Assembly: GCA_947598425.1 (NCBI GenBank)
Contig: CANQFH010000057.1
Coordinates: forward strand, 1-6,710
Length of the DNA stretch: 6,710 bases
From: an uncultured Bacilli bacterium
GTDB lineage: Bacteria > Bacillota_I > Bacilli_A > RF39 > UBA660
Direction of reading: 5' to 3'
The notes under the pieces: generated by a model
Databases searched by the model: none
Told to the model about the DNA's origin: nothing
The model's input: only the letters and a program-made list of their open reading frames with translations
Translations under genes and position numbers: made by a program
In this document: one piece after another, positions 1 through 5,069 of the stretch
Position numbering within the stretch: the stretch's first letter is position 1
Layout of the letters: every line of letters starts with the position of its first letter

Positions 1-50
1 CAACTAAGAAATGACACCCCCTTTCATAGTTGTCCAATAAAAAGTGTACA
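1..50 (-). mobile_element. Possible end of an IS3-type insertion sequence (window edge)
   Basis: Read on the minus strand from base 50, the sequence starts TGTACACTTTTTATTGGACA (50 to 31) and is followed about 10 bases later by a strong purine-rich AAAGGGGGTG (24 to 15). A TG-starting terminus with this TGTACA...TGGACA character, followed closely by a ribosome-binding site, looks like the left end of IS3-family elements as I recall them. No transposase codons are visible because the window stops, and no target duplication can be checked. It may equally be ordinary intergenic DNA. Confidence 0.25.
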
Positions 51-78
51 TCCCAATAATAAAAAAAATCGCAAATTA

Positions 79-105
79 TTGACTCCGGGGGGGGTATTAT
101 ATAAT
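79..105 (+). promoter_or_regulatory. Promoter of the surface-protein operon with G8 tract in the spacer
   Basis: The -35 box is TTGACT (79-84) and the -10 box is TATAAT (100-105). The spacer is 15 nt (85-99), two short of the optimum of 17, and it contains CC followed by eight consecutive Gs. Transcription would start near 112, giving a short leader with the ribosome-binding site AAAGGGAG (124-131) eight bases before the ATG at 140. Since gain or loss of Gs changes the box spacing, promoter strength should depend on tract length. The boxes are seen directly; the phase-variable behaviour is inferred from the same layout in known cases such as the Neisseria porA promoter. Confidence 0.6.
87..94 (+). 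repeat. G8 homopolymer (candidate slippage tract)
   Basis: Eight uninterrupted Gs lie between the -35 and -10 boxes. In DNA this poor in GC such a run is very unlikely by chance, and no other G or C run of this length is in the window. Slipped-strand mispairing at tracts like this is a common source of reversible expression switching. Confidence 0.85.
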
Positions 106-139
106 GAAGATAATATAGATGATAAAGGGAGTCTAAGAT

Positions 140-586
140 ATGAATAATAAAATAAGAAAGAAGTACTTGGTATTAATGTTATTGGTAATAAGTATAACCA
201 TAATAGGAATACCAATAAGTTACGCTAATAAAGAATTAGATGTAGTTAGATTAAATGATAAGATAGATAGTAAGATGTTTGCAATGTATATAAGACAAGA
301 TAATGATTATGTAAAATATAAAGGTAATACCTTTCCTTATGGTTATGTAATAAATTTTACTAAAAGTTATTGTATAGATAGTAAAGAAGAATTAGTAGAA
401 AATGCTTTGTCAAGAACAAATAATGGTATAAGTGTCAAAAGTAAAGTAGCAGTATATTGTACATTATACTTTGAACCAGCCGAAGCTAAATACTTAATAT
501 ATAAACCACAAGAAGGAGTAACAGAATGTAATACAGTACAATGTGCCTTAGATGAATTATATGGAATATGGAAAGGGAATGAATAA
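140..586 (+). CDS. Exported protein, first gene of the surface operon
   Basis: This 148-aa protein has a clear signal peptide: basic MNNKIRKK, a hydrophobic stretch to about residue 25, and a probable cleavage after Ser-Tyr-Ala (residue 29). The mature part is about 119 residues with four cysteines, two in YC motifs (SYCIDS and VYCTLYF) and two close together near the end (CNTVQC), suggesting two disulfides outside the cell. It ends with the motif VQCALDELY followed by nine residues. A near copy, VQKSIDELY, lies in the N-terminal part of the next protein. The start is supported by AAAGGGAG eight bases upstream. The stop TAA shares its last A with the ATG of the next gene, so the two are translationally coupled. 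It resembles small exported proteins I associate with gut Bacillota, but no function is known to me. A role as partner, stalk or chaperone of the downstream protein is inference. Confidence 0.85.
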   Translation: MNNKIRKKYLVLMLLVISITIIGIPISYANKELDVVRLNDKIDSKMFAMYIRQDNDYVKYKGNTFPYGYVINFTKSYCIDSKEELVENALSRTNNGISVKSKVAVYCTLYFEPAEAKYLIYKPQEGVTECNTVQCALDELYGIWKGNE

Positions 587-781
587 TGAAAGAAATATCT
601 AAAACTTTAAAAAACAATTATAAATTAATAGTGGGAGTATTAATTGGATTAGTATTATCAGTTGGAAGTGTATACGCATTAGACAACATAGCTGCAATAG
701 ATAGTGAAGAAGTAAGTTATGATAATACAGAAAGTCATGGAGATTATGAAAATGTTCAAAAATCAATAGATGAATTATATG
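551..781 (+). repeat. Duplicated DELY motif, copies at 551-563 and 769-781
   Basis: The 13-mer GATGAATTATATG occurs at 551-563, near the 3' end of the first gene, and at 769-781, in the 5' part of the second. Both are read in frame as DELY within VQ-x3-DELY (VQCALDELY and VQKSIDELY). The match extends at protein level beyond the identical bases, so it is a shared protein module rather than a chance DNA repeat. Confidence 0.7.
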
Positions 782-2142
782 AAAGAAGTGGAGTTAGTAC
801 AACAGAATGGAAAGATCCAATACTAAATGGAGCAGATCCAGTATTAAATGAAGGTTTAATACCAGTAACCATAGATTCCGATGGAAAAGTAAAATATGCT
901 AACTTTTATATACAGAATGGAATCTATGGTTACAAGAGATGGGCGAATGCAGTAATATTAGTATCATCCCCAAGTAAAGAATATACCACAGGAGATGTCA
1001 TTTTAGAACAAGATATCGAAAGTTATTTTGTATGGATACCAAGATATAAATATAAAGTGTGGGATAAAGGAGAATATATATCATCTATTTCATTTAGTAA
1101 TATAGCAAATGTAAAAGATGATAGTGTCTTAGATGGAAAATATGCAGTAAGTAATATGTTTGGACATGCAAGGACAATAGATGTAGTATTTGGAGATACA
1201 ACCAATGTTGCAGAAGGTAATGATGCTAAAAAGAGTGGAACAAGTGGAGATACTAGTGTAAATGTAGATGAATACTTAATTCATCCAGCCTTTACCTTAG
1301 GTGATACTGAATTAAATGGGATATGGGTAGGAAAGTTTGAAACAGGATATAAAGATGCAAAAACTAAGGAAGATGCTCAAAAGACTGAACAAGATTCTAA
1401 AAAAATAATCATAAAACCCAATGTATATTCATGGAGAAATAATACAGTAAAAAACTTCTTTATGTCAGCATATAAATATAAAGAAGAATTAAAAAGTCAT
1501 ATGATGAAAAATACCGAATGGGGAGCTGTTGCATATCTTTCTCATTCATCCTATGGAATAGGTGGAGAAATAAATATAAATAATAACAATACATATAAAA
1601 CAGGCTATTCATCATATAATGTTGACCAAAGTACATATAAAGGAACAGAAAGTACAGGAGATGATGGAAAATCTAAGGAATGGAATACATCAACAGGATA
1701 TTTAGCAAGTACCACAGGAAATATAACAGGAGTGTATGATATGTCTGGTGGTGCTTGGGAGTATGTTGCAGGATATAGAGTAGGTACAACAGAAGTAACT
1801 GATAGTGGTTTTGAAGAAACAGAAATAATAGAAAAATATAAAGATTATATAGACAAATATGATTCATCAAGTGATAGAACAACATATAATAAAAGAATAC
1901 TAGGTGATGCTACTGGCGAATTAGGACCATTTTACTATTTTAAAGATGGTGATGATAATAATCGAAATCATAATAGTTGGTATTCCGACGGCTCTTACTT
2001 TATTGGAGGTTCCTATCCATGGTTCACTCGAGGTGGCCTTTGGGACGACGGAGTTTTGGCCAGTCAGTTCTACTTCGGTTGGGCCACTGGTGGTGAGAAC
2101 GCTAATGGTACTTTCCGTTTAGTCTTATCAATAAGTGAATAA
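586..2142 (+). CDS. Exported FGE/C-type-lectin-like surface protein with variable-looking C-terminus
   Basis: The 518-aa product begins with a signal peptide or signal anchor (MKEISKTLKNNYK, hydrophobic to about residue 28, possible cleavage after VYA at 31). It then has VQKSIDELY (about 58-66), a central region with FVWIPRYKYKVW (148-159), and a formylglycine-generating-enzyme/SUMF1-like domain. Landmarks of that domain are NTEWGAVAYLS (309-319), VYDMSGGAWEYV (383-394), PWFTRGG (478-484) and FRLVL (510-514). The whole protein has no cysteine, so the oxidising chemistry of true FGE is not expected; the fold more likely binds a ligand. This C-type-lectin-related fold is the usual target of diversity-generating retroelements. 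The last 50 or so codons differ sharply in base composition (separate entry). There is no LPXTG-type anchor. The ATG overlaps the stop of the upstream gene by one base, and a terminator follows. The family is recognised from memory of many similar proteins in gut Bacillota; ligand and function are unknown. Confidence 0.85.
   Translation: MKEISKTLKNNYKLIVGVLIGLVLSVGSVYALDNIAAIDSEEVSYDNTESHGDYENVQKSIDELYERSGVSTTEWKDPILNGADPVLNEGLIPVTIDSDGKVKYANFYIQNGIYGYKRWANAVILVSSPSKEYTTGDVILEQDIESYFVWIPRYKYKVWDKGEYISSISFSNIANVKDDSVLDGKYAVSNMFGHARTIDVVFGDTTNVAEGNDAKKSGTSGDTSVNVDEYLIHPAFTLGDTELNGIWVGKFETGYKDAKTKEDAQKTEQDSKKIIIKPNVYSWRNNTVKNFFMSAYKYKEELKSHMMKNTEWGAVAYLSHSSYGIGGEININNNNTYKTGYSSYNVDQSTYKGTESTGDDGKSKEWNTSTGYLASTTGNITGVYDMSGGAWEYVAGYRVGTTEVTDSGFEETEIIEKYKDYIDKYDSSSDRTTYNKRILGDATGELGPFYYFKDGDDNNRNHNSWYSDGSYFIGGSYPWFTRGGLWDDGVLASQFYFGWATGGENANGTFRLVLSISE
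1981..2118 (+). other. Candidate hypervariable region (DGR variable-region-like)
   Basis: From codon 466 to about 511 the gene changes composition abruptly. Bases 1981-2100 have 63 G/C of 120 (53%) and only 19 A (16%), against 12 G/C and 32 A in the 60 bases 1801-1860. Sixteen of 46 codons end in C, and most of the rest end in T. The segment encodes the ligand-site end of the FGE/C-lectin fold: aromatic and RGG framework positions (W465, PWF 478-480, RGG 482-484, F495, F497, FR 510-511) interleaved with positions that could vary (468-476, 481, 485-494, 498-509). Loss of A and abundance of NNC/NNT codons are what adenine-specific mutagenesis of AAY codons leaves. Normal AT-rich codons resume after 2118. 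No template repeat or reverse transcriptase is present, so a recombining cassette remains possible. Confidence 0.45.
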
Positions 2143-2156
2143 TATTTTCCCAATAT

Positions 2157-2188
2157 AAAAAGTAGACTATTTTCTAGCCTACTTTTAT
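2157..2188. terminator. Bidirectional hairpin terminator between convergent genes
   Basis: AAAAGTAG (2158-2165) pairs with CTACTTTT (2179-2186). After one A-C mismatch the stem continues with CTA/TAG (2167-2169 with 2175-2177) and closes on a five-base loop. The outer A and T runs give a T-tract on either strand, so it can end both the surface operon and the convergent uppP gene. Confidence 0.75.
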
Positions 2189-2191
2189 CAT

Positions 2192-3001
2192 TTATCTAGT
2201 ATATATAAAAATAAATAAAGCTAATAATAAACAATATATAGAAAACTTCCATAAACTGCCTTTTTTAACAATATTACTTAACCACTTATAAGATAGATAA
2301 GTAACAATTAAGGCTACTAACATTCCTAATAAATATGGTAATAATAAACTTATTGAAGTATTCACTAAATCAGGAACCTTTAATAACATAGTACCAGCAC
2401 TTACTGGAAAATATAGCATAAAGGTATATTTTAAAGCATCTTCTTTCTTTAAATTACAAAGTAGACATGCCACTAAAACTGTACCACTTCTAGAAATACC
2501 TGGAAGAATAGTTATTGCTTGAAATAAACCAATTATAATCGCATCTTTATAAGTAATACTCTTACTATCTTTAGTACCTTTAATATTTCTAACAATATAA
2601 AGCATTAATGCCGTAAATAAGAATGTTAAGCCTAATATTCTTAAAGAATTAAAATGACTTTCTAAATAATCATTGAATAAAATACCAGTTATTCCTACCG
2701 GAATAGTACTAATAATTAATTTTATGATATAACTAAAACCATCTTTATTATCTTTTCTTTTCTTTTTATTAAATATATAATTAAAAAAGTTTTTAATAAG
2801 TTCTATAATATCTTTTCTAAATATAAATAATATTGCTAAGAAGGAGCCAAAATTAGATATTATTTCAAAATTAAAAGAATCATTAAATATTTCAGTATTA
2901 AAAATTGTTTTAAATAAAAAAATATGCCCACTAGAAGAAATAGGTAAAGGTTCTGTTATTCCCTGAATAAGTCCTAATACTAGACAAGTTATATATTCCA
3001 T
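2192..3001 (-). CDS. uppP: Undecaprenyl-diphosphatase (UppP/BacA family)
   Basis: This integral membrane enzyme removes a phosphate from undecaprenyl diphosphate, recycling the lipid carrier for peptidoglycan and other wall polymers; extra copies give bacitracin tolerance. Motif 1, QGITEPLPISSSGH, spans residues 13-26, with the catalytic-type Glu at 17 and His at 26. Motif 2, PGISRSG, is at 167-173 and contains the conserved Arg 171. The 269-residue length and multiple hydrophobic helices match the family. A Pro follows the motif-1 Glu where many homologues have Phe or Trp, which I recall from other Bacillota. A GTG at 3010 in frame would add three residues, but AGGTGA (3012-3007) overlaps it and sits six bases from the ATG at 3001, so the ATG is preferred. 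The gene is convergent with the surface operon and has its own promoter. It is a housekeeping envelope gene. Confidence 0.92.
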   Translation of the reverse strand: MEYITCLVLGLIQGITEPLPISSSGHIFLFKTIFNTEIFNDSFNFEIISNFGSFLAILFIFRKDIIELIKNFFNYIFNKKKRKDNKDGFSYIIKLIISTIPVGITGILFNDYLESHFNSLRILGLTFLFTALMLYIVRNIKGTKDSKSITYKDAIIIGLFQAITILPGISRSGTVLVACLLCNLKKEDALKYTFMLYFPVSAGTMLLKVPDLVNTSISLLLPYLLGMLVALIVTYLSYKWLSNIVKKGSLWKFSIYCLLLALFIFIYTR

Positions 3002-3006
3002 TAAAA

Positions 3007-3012
3007 TCACCT
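3007..3012 (-). promoter_or_regulatory. Ribosome-binding site deciding the uppP start
   Basis: AGGTGA on the minus strand lies at good spacing from the ATG at 3001. It contains the alternative GTG start at 3010, which therefore would have no binding site of its own. Confidence 0.75.
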
Positions 3013-3017
3013 AATTA

Positions 3018-3027
3018 ATTATATAAT
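3018..3027. promoter_or_regulatory. Overlapping divergent -10 elements between uppP and the 66-aa gene
   Basis: The minus strand has TATAAT at 3023-3018, which would start uppP transcription just upstream of its ribosome-binding site. The plus strand has TATAAT at 3022-3027, pointing to the gene at 3056. The two boxes overlap. I see no convincing -35 box for either in this very AT-rich stretch, so the assignment is tentative. Confidence 0.4.
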
Positions 3028-3055
3028 ATTTTTATAAATTTATAAATAAAATATA

Positions 3056-3256
3056 ATGAGTATGTTAAATATTTGTTTATTTTTAATTGGATGTTTATTT
3101 GCAATAATTGGTTTGTTTTTTATAATTTTATATTCAAATTTATTAATTATTGGGTATAGTTTTTTAGAATTTGTTTATTTTATTATTAGAAGTATCTATT
3201 GTGATTTATTTTTTATTGGTTTCATACTTATTATTATATCATTAGGAAGGAAATAA
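3056..3256 (+). CDS. Small two-helix membrane protein, unknown function
   Basis: This 66-aa protein is almost wholly hydrophobic: one helix at about 5-27, a second stretch from about 31-62 broken near RSIYCD (45-50), and a basic end (GRK). I do not recognise a family. It is placed like a first operon gene: its stop is two bases from the next ATG, and its last codons (GGA AGG AAA) form the ribosome-binding site of that gene. It has no Shine-Dalgarno sequence of its own, and a TATAAT overlaps the start (3052-3057), so it could be poorly translated or just a leader. An in-frame ATG at 3062 is an alternative start. Confidence 0.5.
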   Translation: MSMLNICLFLIGCLFAIIGLFFIILYSNLLIIGYSFLEFVYFIIRSIYCDLFFIGFILIIISLGRK

Positions 3257-3258
3257 AA

Positions 3259-3891
3259 ATGGACTATTACTATGATGTATTATTAAATTTTCAAGAAAAA
3301 TATTGTATGTTTTATGAATGGGATAAAGATGATGTTATCGATTATATTAAAAAGATTCCTCTTTATCATGTAGATCAAAAAACTTTACAACATTTAATTA
3401 GTAAGATTATTCAGGTAAGTTCTAGTTTTTTAAAAGAAATAGAGAATAAAACTAAATTAAAACAAAATAATTATTTAAAATATACTGCTATTTTTAGTGA
3501 TGGAAAGAATAGTCTTGCTTTAGAATTTAATGATGATGGTTTATGTATAAATAAAAGTAGCTTACTATTGGATGATGAAGTTAATATAAGCGAATTTATG
3601 TATAATATATCTATTAGTAAATTAGATTATAAAATAATTAAAGAAGATGTCTTAAATAAAGAAACAAGACAAGAGTTAAAGATTAAAAATATTTTAAAAA
3701 TAGAAATAAATAATATGTATAATAATCAAGAATATTCTAAATTAAAATATATATACTTAGAATGGTTTAATGAATTATTAGATAATATCGATAAAATGTA
3801 TGAAAATATGATAAATAAATTAAATGATCATCTTACTATGAAAGAATATAATATCTATGAGTTAATTAAATTATCTTATAATAATGTATAA
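3259..3891 (+). CDS. YjbA/DUF3603-like protein of unknown function
   Basis: This 210-aa soluble protein has no signal peptide or membrane helix. The N-terminus (YYYDVLLNF, then FYEWDKDD at 18-25 and IPLYHV at 33-38) and the middle (a FSDGKNSLAL stretch near 79, then KSSLLLDDE) match, in the same order, the pattern I recall for the Bacillus YjbA/DUF3603 family (YDVWVNW, EWRKDD, VPLL, TDGKEILA, KSRL). The C-terminal third is charged and probably helical. The assignment is from memory and should be checked with a profile search; the family has no established function. It has a strong AGGAAGGAA binding site overlapping the end of the preceding gene and is followed after 41 bases by the lipoprotein gene, so all three are probably co-transcribed. 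Confidence 0.8.
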   Translation: MDYYYDVLLNFQEKYCMFYEWDKDDVIDYIKKIPLYHVDQKTLQHLISKIIQVSSSFLKEIENKTKLKQNNYLKYTAIFSDGKNSLALEFNDDGLCINKSSLLLDDEVNISEFMYNISISKLDYKIIKEDVLNKETRQELKIKNILKIEINNMYNNQEYSKLKYIYLEWFNELLDNIDKMYENMINKLNDHLTMKEYNIYELIKLSYNNV

Positions 3892-3932
3892 ATTAATGAA
3901 TATTGTTGAATACTATTAGTAGGATGGTGTGT

Positions 3933-4466
3933 ATGAAGAAAATATTAACTATTTTATTAGTAACTTTGTTATTAACTGGATGTGGTAAAAGTGCTAAGAT
4001 GGAAGTAGAAAATTATTTAAAAAAATATAAAACTTTAGATAGTGAAGTATTAGTAGATTTAGAAAGAGTAGTGGAAAGTAAAGATTTAAATGAAAAACAA
4101 AAAGATAAATATCGGGATGTTTTAAAGAAACAATATAAAGATTTAAGTTATGAAATTATTAAAGAAGAATATGATGCCGATATTAGTTATATTACTGTTA
4201 AAATAGAAGTATATGATTTATATAAGGTAGAAAGTGATGCTTCTTATTATTTAGAAAATCATCGTAGTGAATTTGAAGATAATGGTACTTATAATGCTAG
4301 TAAATATATGGATTATAAATTAGATAAGATGCAAAATACTACTGATAGAATTAATTATGATATTACTTTTACAGTTACTAAAGAAGATGATGATTATGTT
4401 GTAATGCAACCAACAGAAAATGATTTATTAAAAATCCATGGTATCTATAATTATGAATTAAATTAA
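3933..4466 (+). CDS. Lipoprotein of unknown function
   Basis: This 177-aa protein has a lipoprotein signal: MKKILTILLV, a hydrophobic core, then the lipobox LTGC with the lipidated Cys at 17. The mature part is soluble, rich in Lys, Asp, Glu and Tyr, and probably mixed helix and strand. It would be tethered to the outer face of the membrane. I do not recognise a conserved domain. The frame stays open upstream to a TTG at 3903, but only the ATG at 3933 places AGGATGG (3921-3927) at proper spacing and puts the positive residues at the very N-terminus as a signal peptide needs. It is the last gene of the probable unit starting at 3056 and is followed directly by a hairpin terminator. Confidence 0.85.
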   Translation: MKKILTILLVTLLLTGCGKSAKMEVENYLKKYKTLDSEVLVDLERVVESKDLNEKQKDKYRDVLKKQYKDLSYEIIKEEYDADISYITVKIEVYDLYKVESDASYYLENHRSEFEDNGTYNASKYMDYKLDKMQNTTDRINYDITFTVTKEDDDYVVMQPTENDLLKIHGIYNYELN

Positions 4467-4470
4467 AAAG

Positions 4471-4497
4471 AATCTCTATTTTAGAGATTTATTTTTT
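4471..4497 (+). terminator. Rho-independent terminator after the lipoprotein gene
   Basis: AATCTCTA (4471-4478) pairs perfectly with TAGAGATT (4482-4489) across a three-base T loop, followed by TATTTTTT. The hairpin begins five bases after the stop of the lipoprotein gene. Its 3' end overlaps the stop codon of the minus-strand gene that ends at 4489, and AAAAAG on its other side could give a T-tract for that transcript too. Confidence 0.85.
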
Positions 4498-4917
4498 GGG
4501 ATTATTTTTAACATAAGAAACATTATTTTTATAATTTCTTTGATAATTCTTTTTTAAAGAAGTATTTTTTCTTTTAGTGCCATTAGCTCTTGTTTTAGTT
4601 TTATTATTATTTTTTTTCTTTTTATTGTTTATATTATTTTTATTTTCTTTAATATTATTTTGTTTAGTTGGTTTTTTCTTAGGTTTTACTTCTTTAGTAA
4701 CTTTTACTTTTTCTTCTTTTATATTATCTTTTTTCTTAGATTTAACTTTTTCTTTTTTAACTTTAACTTTATCTTCTTTTTTAATACCAGTTTTTTCTTC
4801 TCTAGATACTTCAAAATAACTAGTAATAAAAACGTAACCAAATATAAAAAGTGTTATAAAATATATAGATATCATAACAATGAAAAAAATATCAATTGTA
4901 TCAAACGTTTTATTCAT
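4489..4917 (-). CDS. Single-helix membrane protein with lysine-rich tail
   Basis: The 142-aa product has a short N-terminus, one transmembrane helix at about 10-32, and a tail of about 105 residues made mostly of Lys, Asn, Glu, Thr and Val. Near the helix the tail is mixed-charge (KVKKEKVKSKKK repeats with Glu); further on it is strongly basic and Asn-rich. By the positive-inside rule the tail should be cytoplasmic. No family is recognised; such tails may bind nucleic acid, ribosomes or acidic lipids, but that is inference. Start: AAAGGA (4933-4928) suits the ATG at 4917 and is too near the in-frame TTG at 4926. Plus-strand frames over this region give only Phe/Leu-rich shadows. It is monocistronic, divergent from the wall hydrolase gene and convergent with the lipoprotein gene. 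Confidence 0.7.
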   Translation of the reverse strand: MNKTFDTIDIFFIVMISIYFITLFIFGYVFITSYFEVSREEKTGIKKEDKVKVKKEKVKSKKKDNIKEEKVKVTKEVKPKKKPTKQNNIKENKNNINNKKKKNNNKTKTRANGTKRKNTSLKKNYQRNYKNNVSYVKNNPKK

Positions 4918-4955
4918 ATCTATCAATTCCTTTGTTAATATTATAATATATGTTT

Positions 4956-4984
4956 ATTAAAAATAATAGACTAAAAAATGTCAA
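4956..4984 (-). promoter_or_regulatory. Probable promoter of the lysine-rich membrane protein gene
   Basis: On the minus strand a perfect TTGACA (4984-4979) is followed after 17 bases by TTTAAT (4961-4956), one mismatch from consensus at the important second position. A TATAAT at 4945-4940 is too far from this -35 box but could act alone. The gene starts at 4917. Confidence 0.45.
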
Positions 4985-5009
4985 TAAATAATAAATTTTG
5001 GCAAAGTTT

Positions 5010-5037
5010 TTGTCAAGAGATGACTAATTACTATAAA
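5010..5037 (+). promoter_or_regulatory. Probable promoter of the wall hydrolase gene
   Basis: TTGTCA (5010-5015) is followed after 16 bases by TATAAA (5032-5037), giving a short leader with AAGGAAG (5056-5062) seven bases before the ATG at 5070. It is divergent from the promoter on the other strand, with the -35 boxes about 25 bases apart. The 143 bases between the two genes hold nothing else that I can see. Confidence 0.5.
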
Positions 5038-5069
5038 AATATGATAGAATTAAGTAAGGAAGTAGGCAT

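Noticed and set aside
24..215. Minus-strand 63-codon frame over the operon promoter
   Set aside because: It overlaps the promoter, leader and signal peptide of the plus-strand gene, and its hydrophobic look is the antisense of AT-rich DNA.
550..620. Frameshift splitting one ancestral gene into the two surface genes
   Set aside because: The second gene has its own complete signal peptide right at its start, so these are two genes with coupled translation, not a broken one.
1023..1885. Minus-strand open frames inside the 518-aa gene
   Set aside because: They lie wholly within a well-supported gene, have no ribosome-binding sites and look like no known protein.
3903..3932. Upstream TTG start for the lipoprotein
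   Set aside because: It would put ten extra residues before the signal peptide; the ATG at 3933 has the binding site and a standard lipoprotein N-terminus.
4577..4938. Plus-strand frames rich in Phe and Leu opposite the lysine-rich gene
   Set aside because: They are the antisense of Lys/Asn codons, have no ribosome-binding site, and the minus-strand frame has a start, binding site and promoter.
5012..5024. Inverted repeat GTCA-AGAGA-TGAC over the -35 box as an operator
   Set aside because: Only four base pairs per arm in AT-rich DNA; no second copy or longer symmetry.
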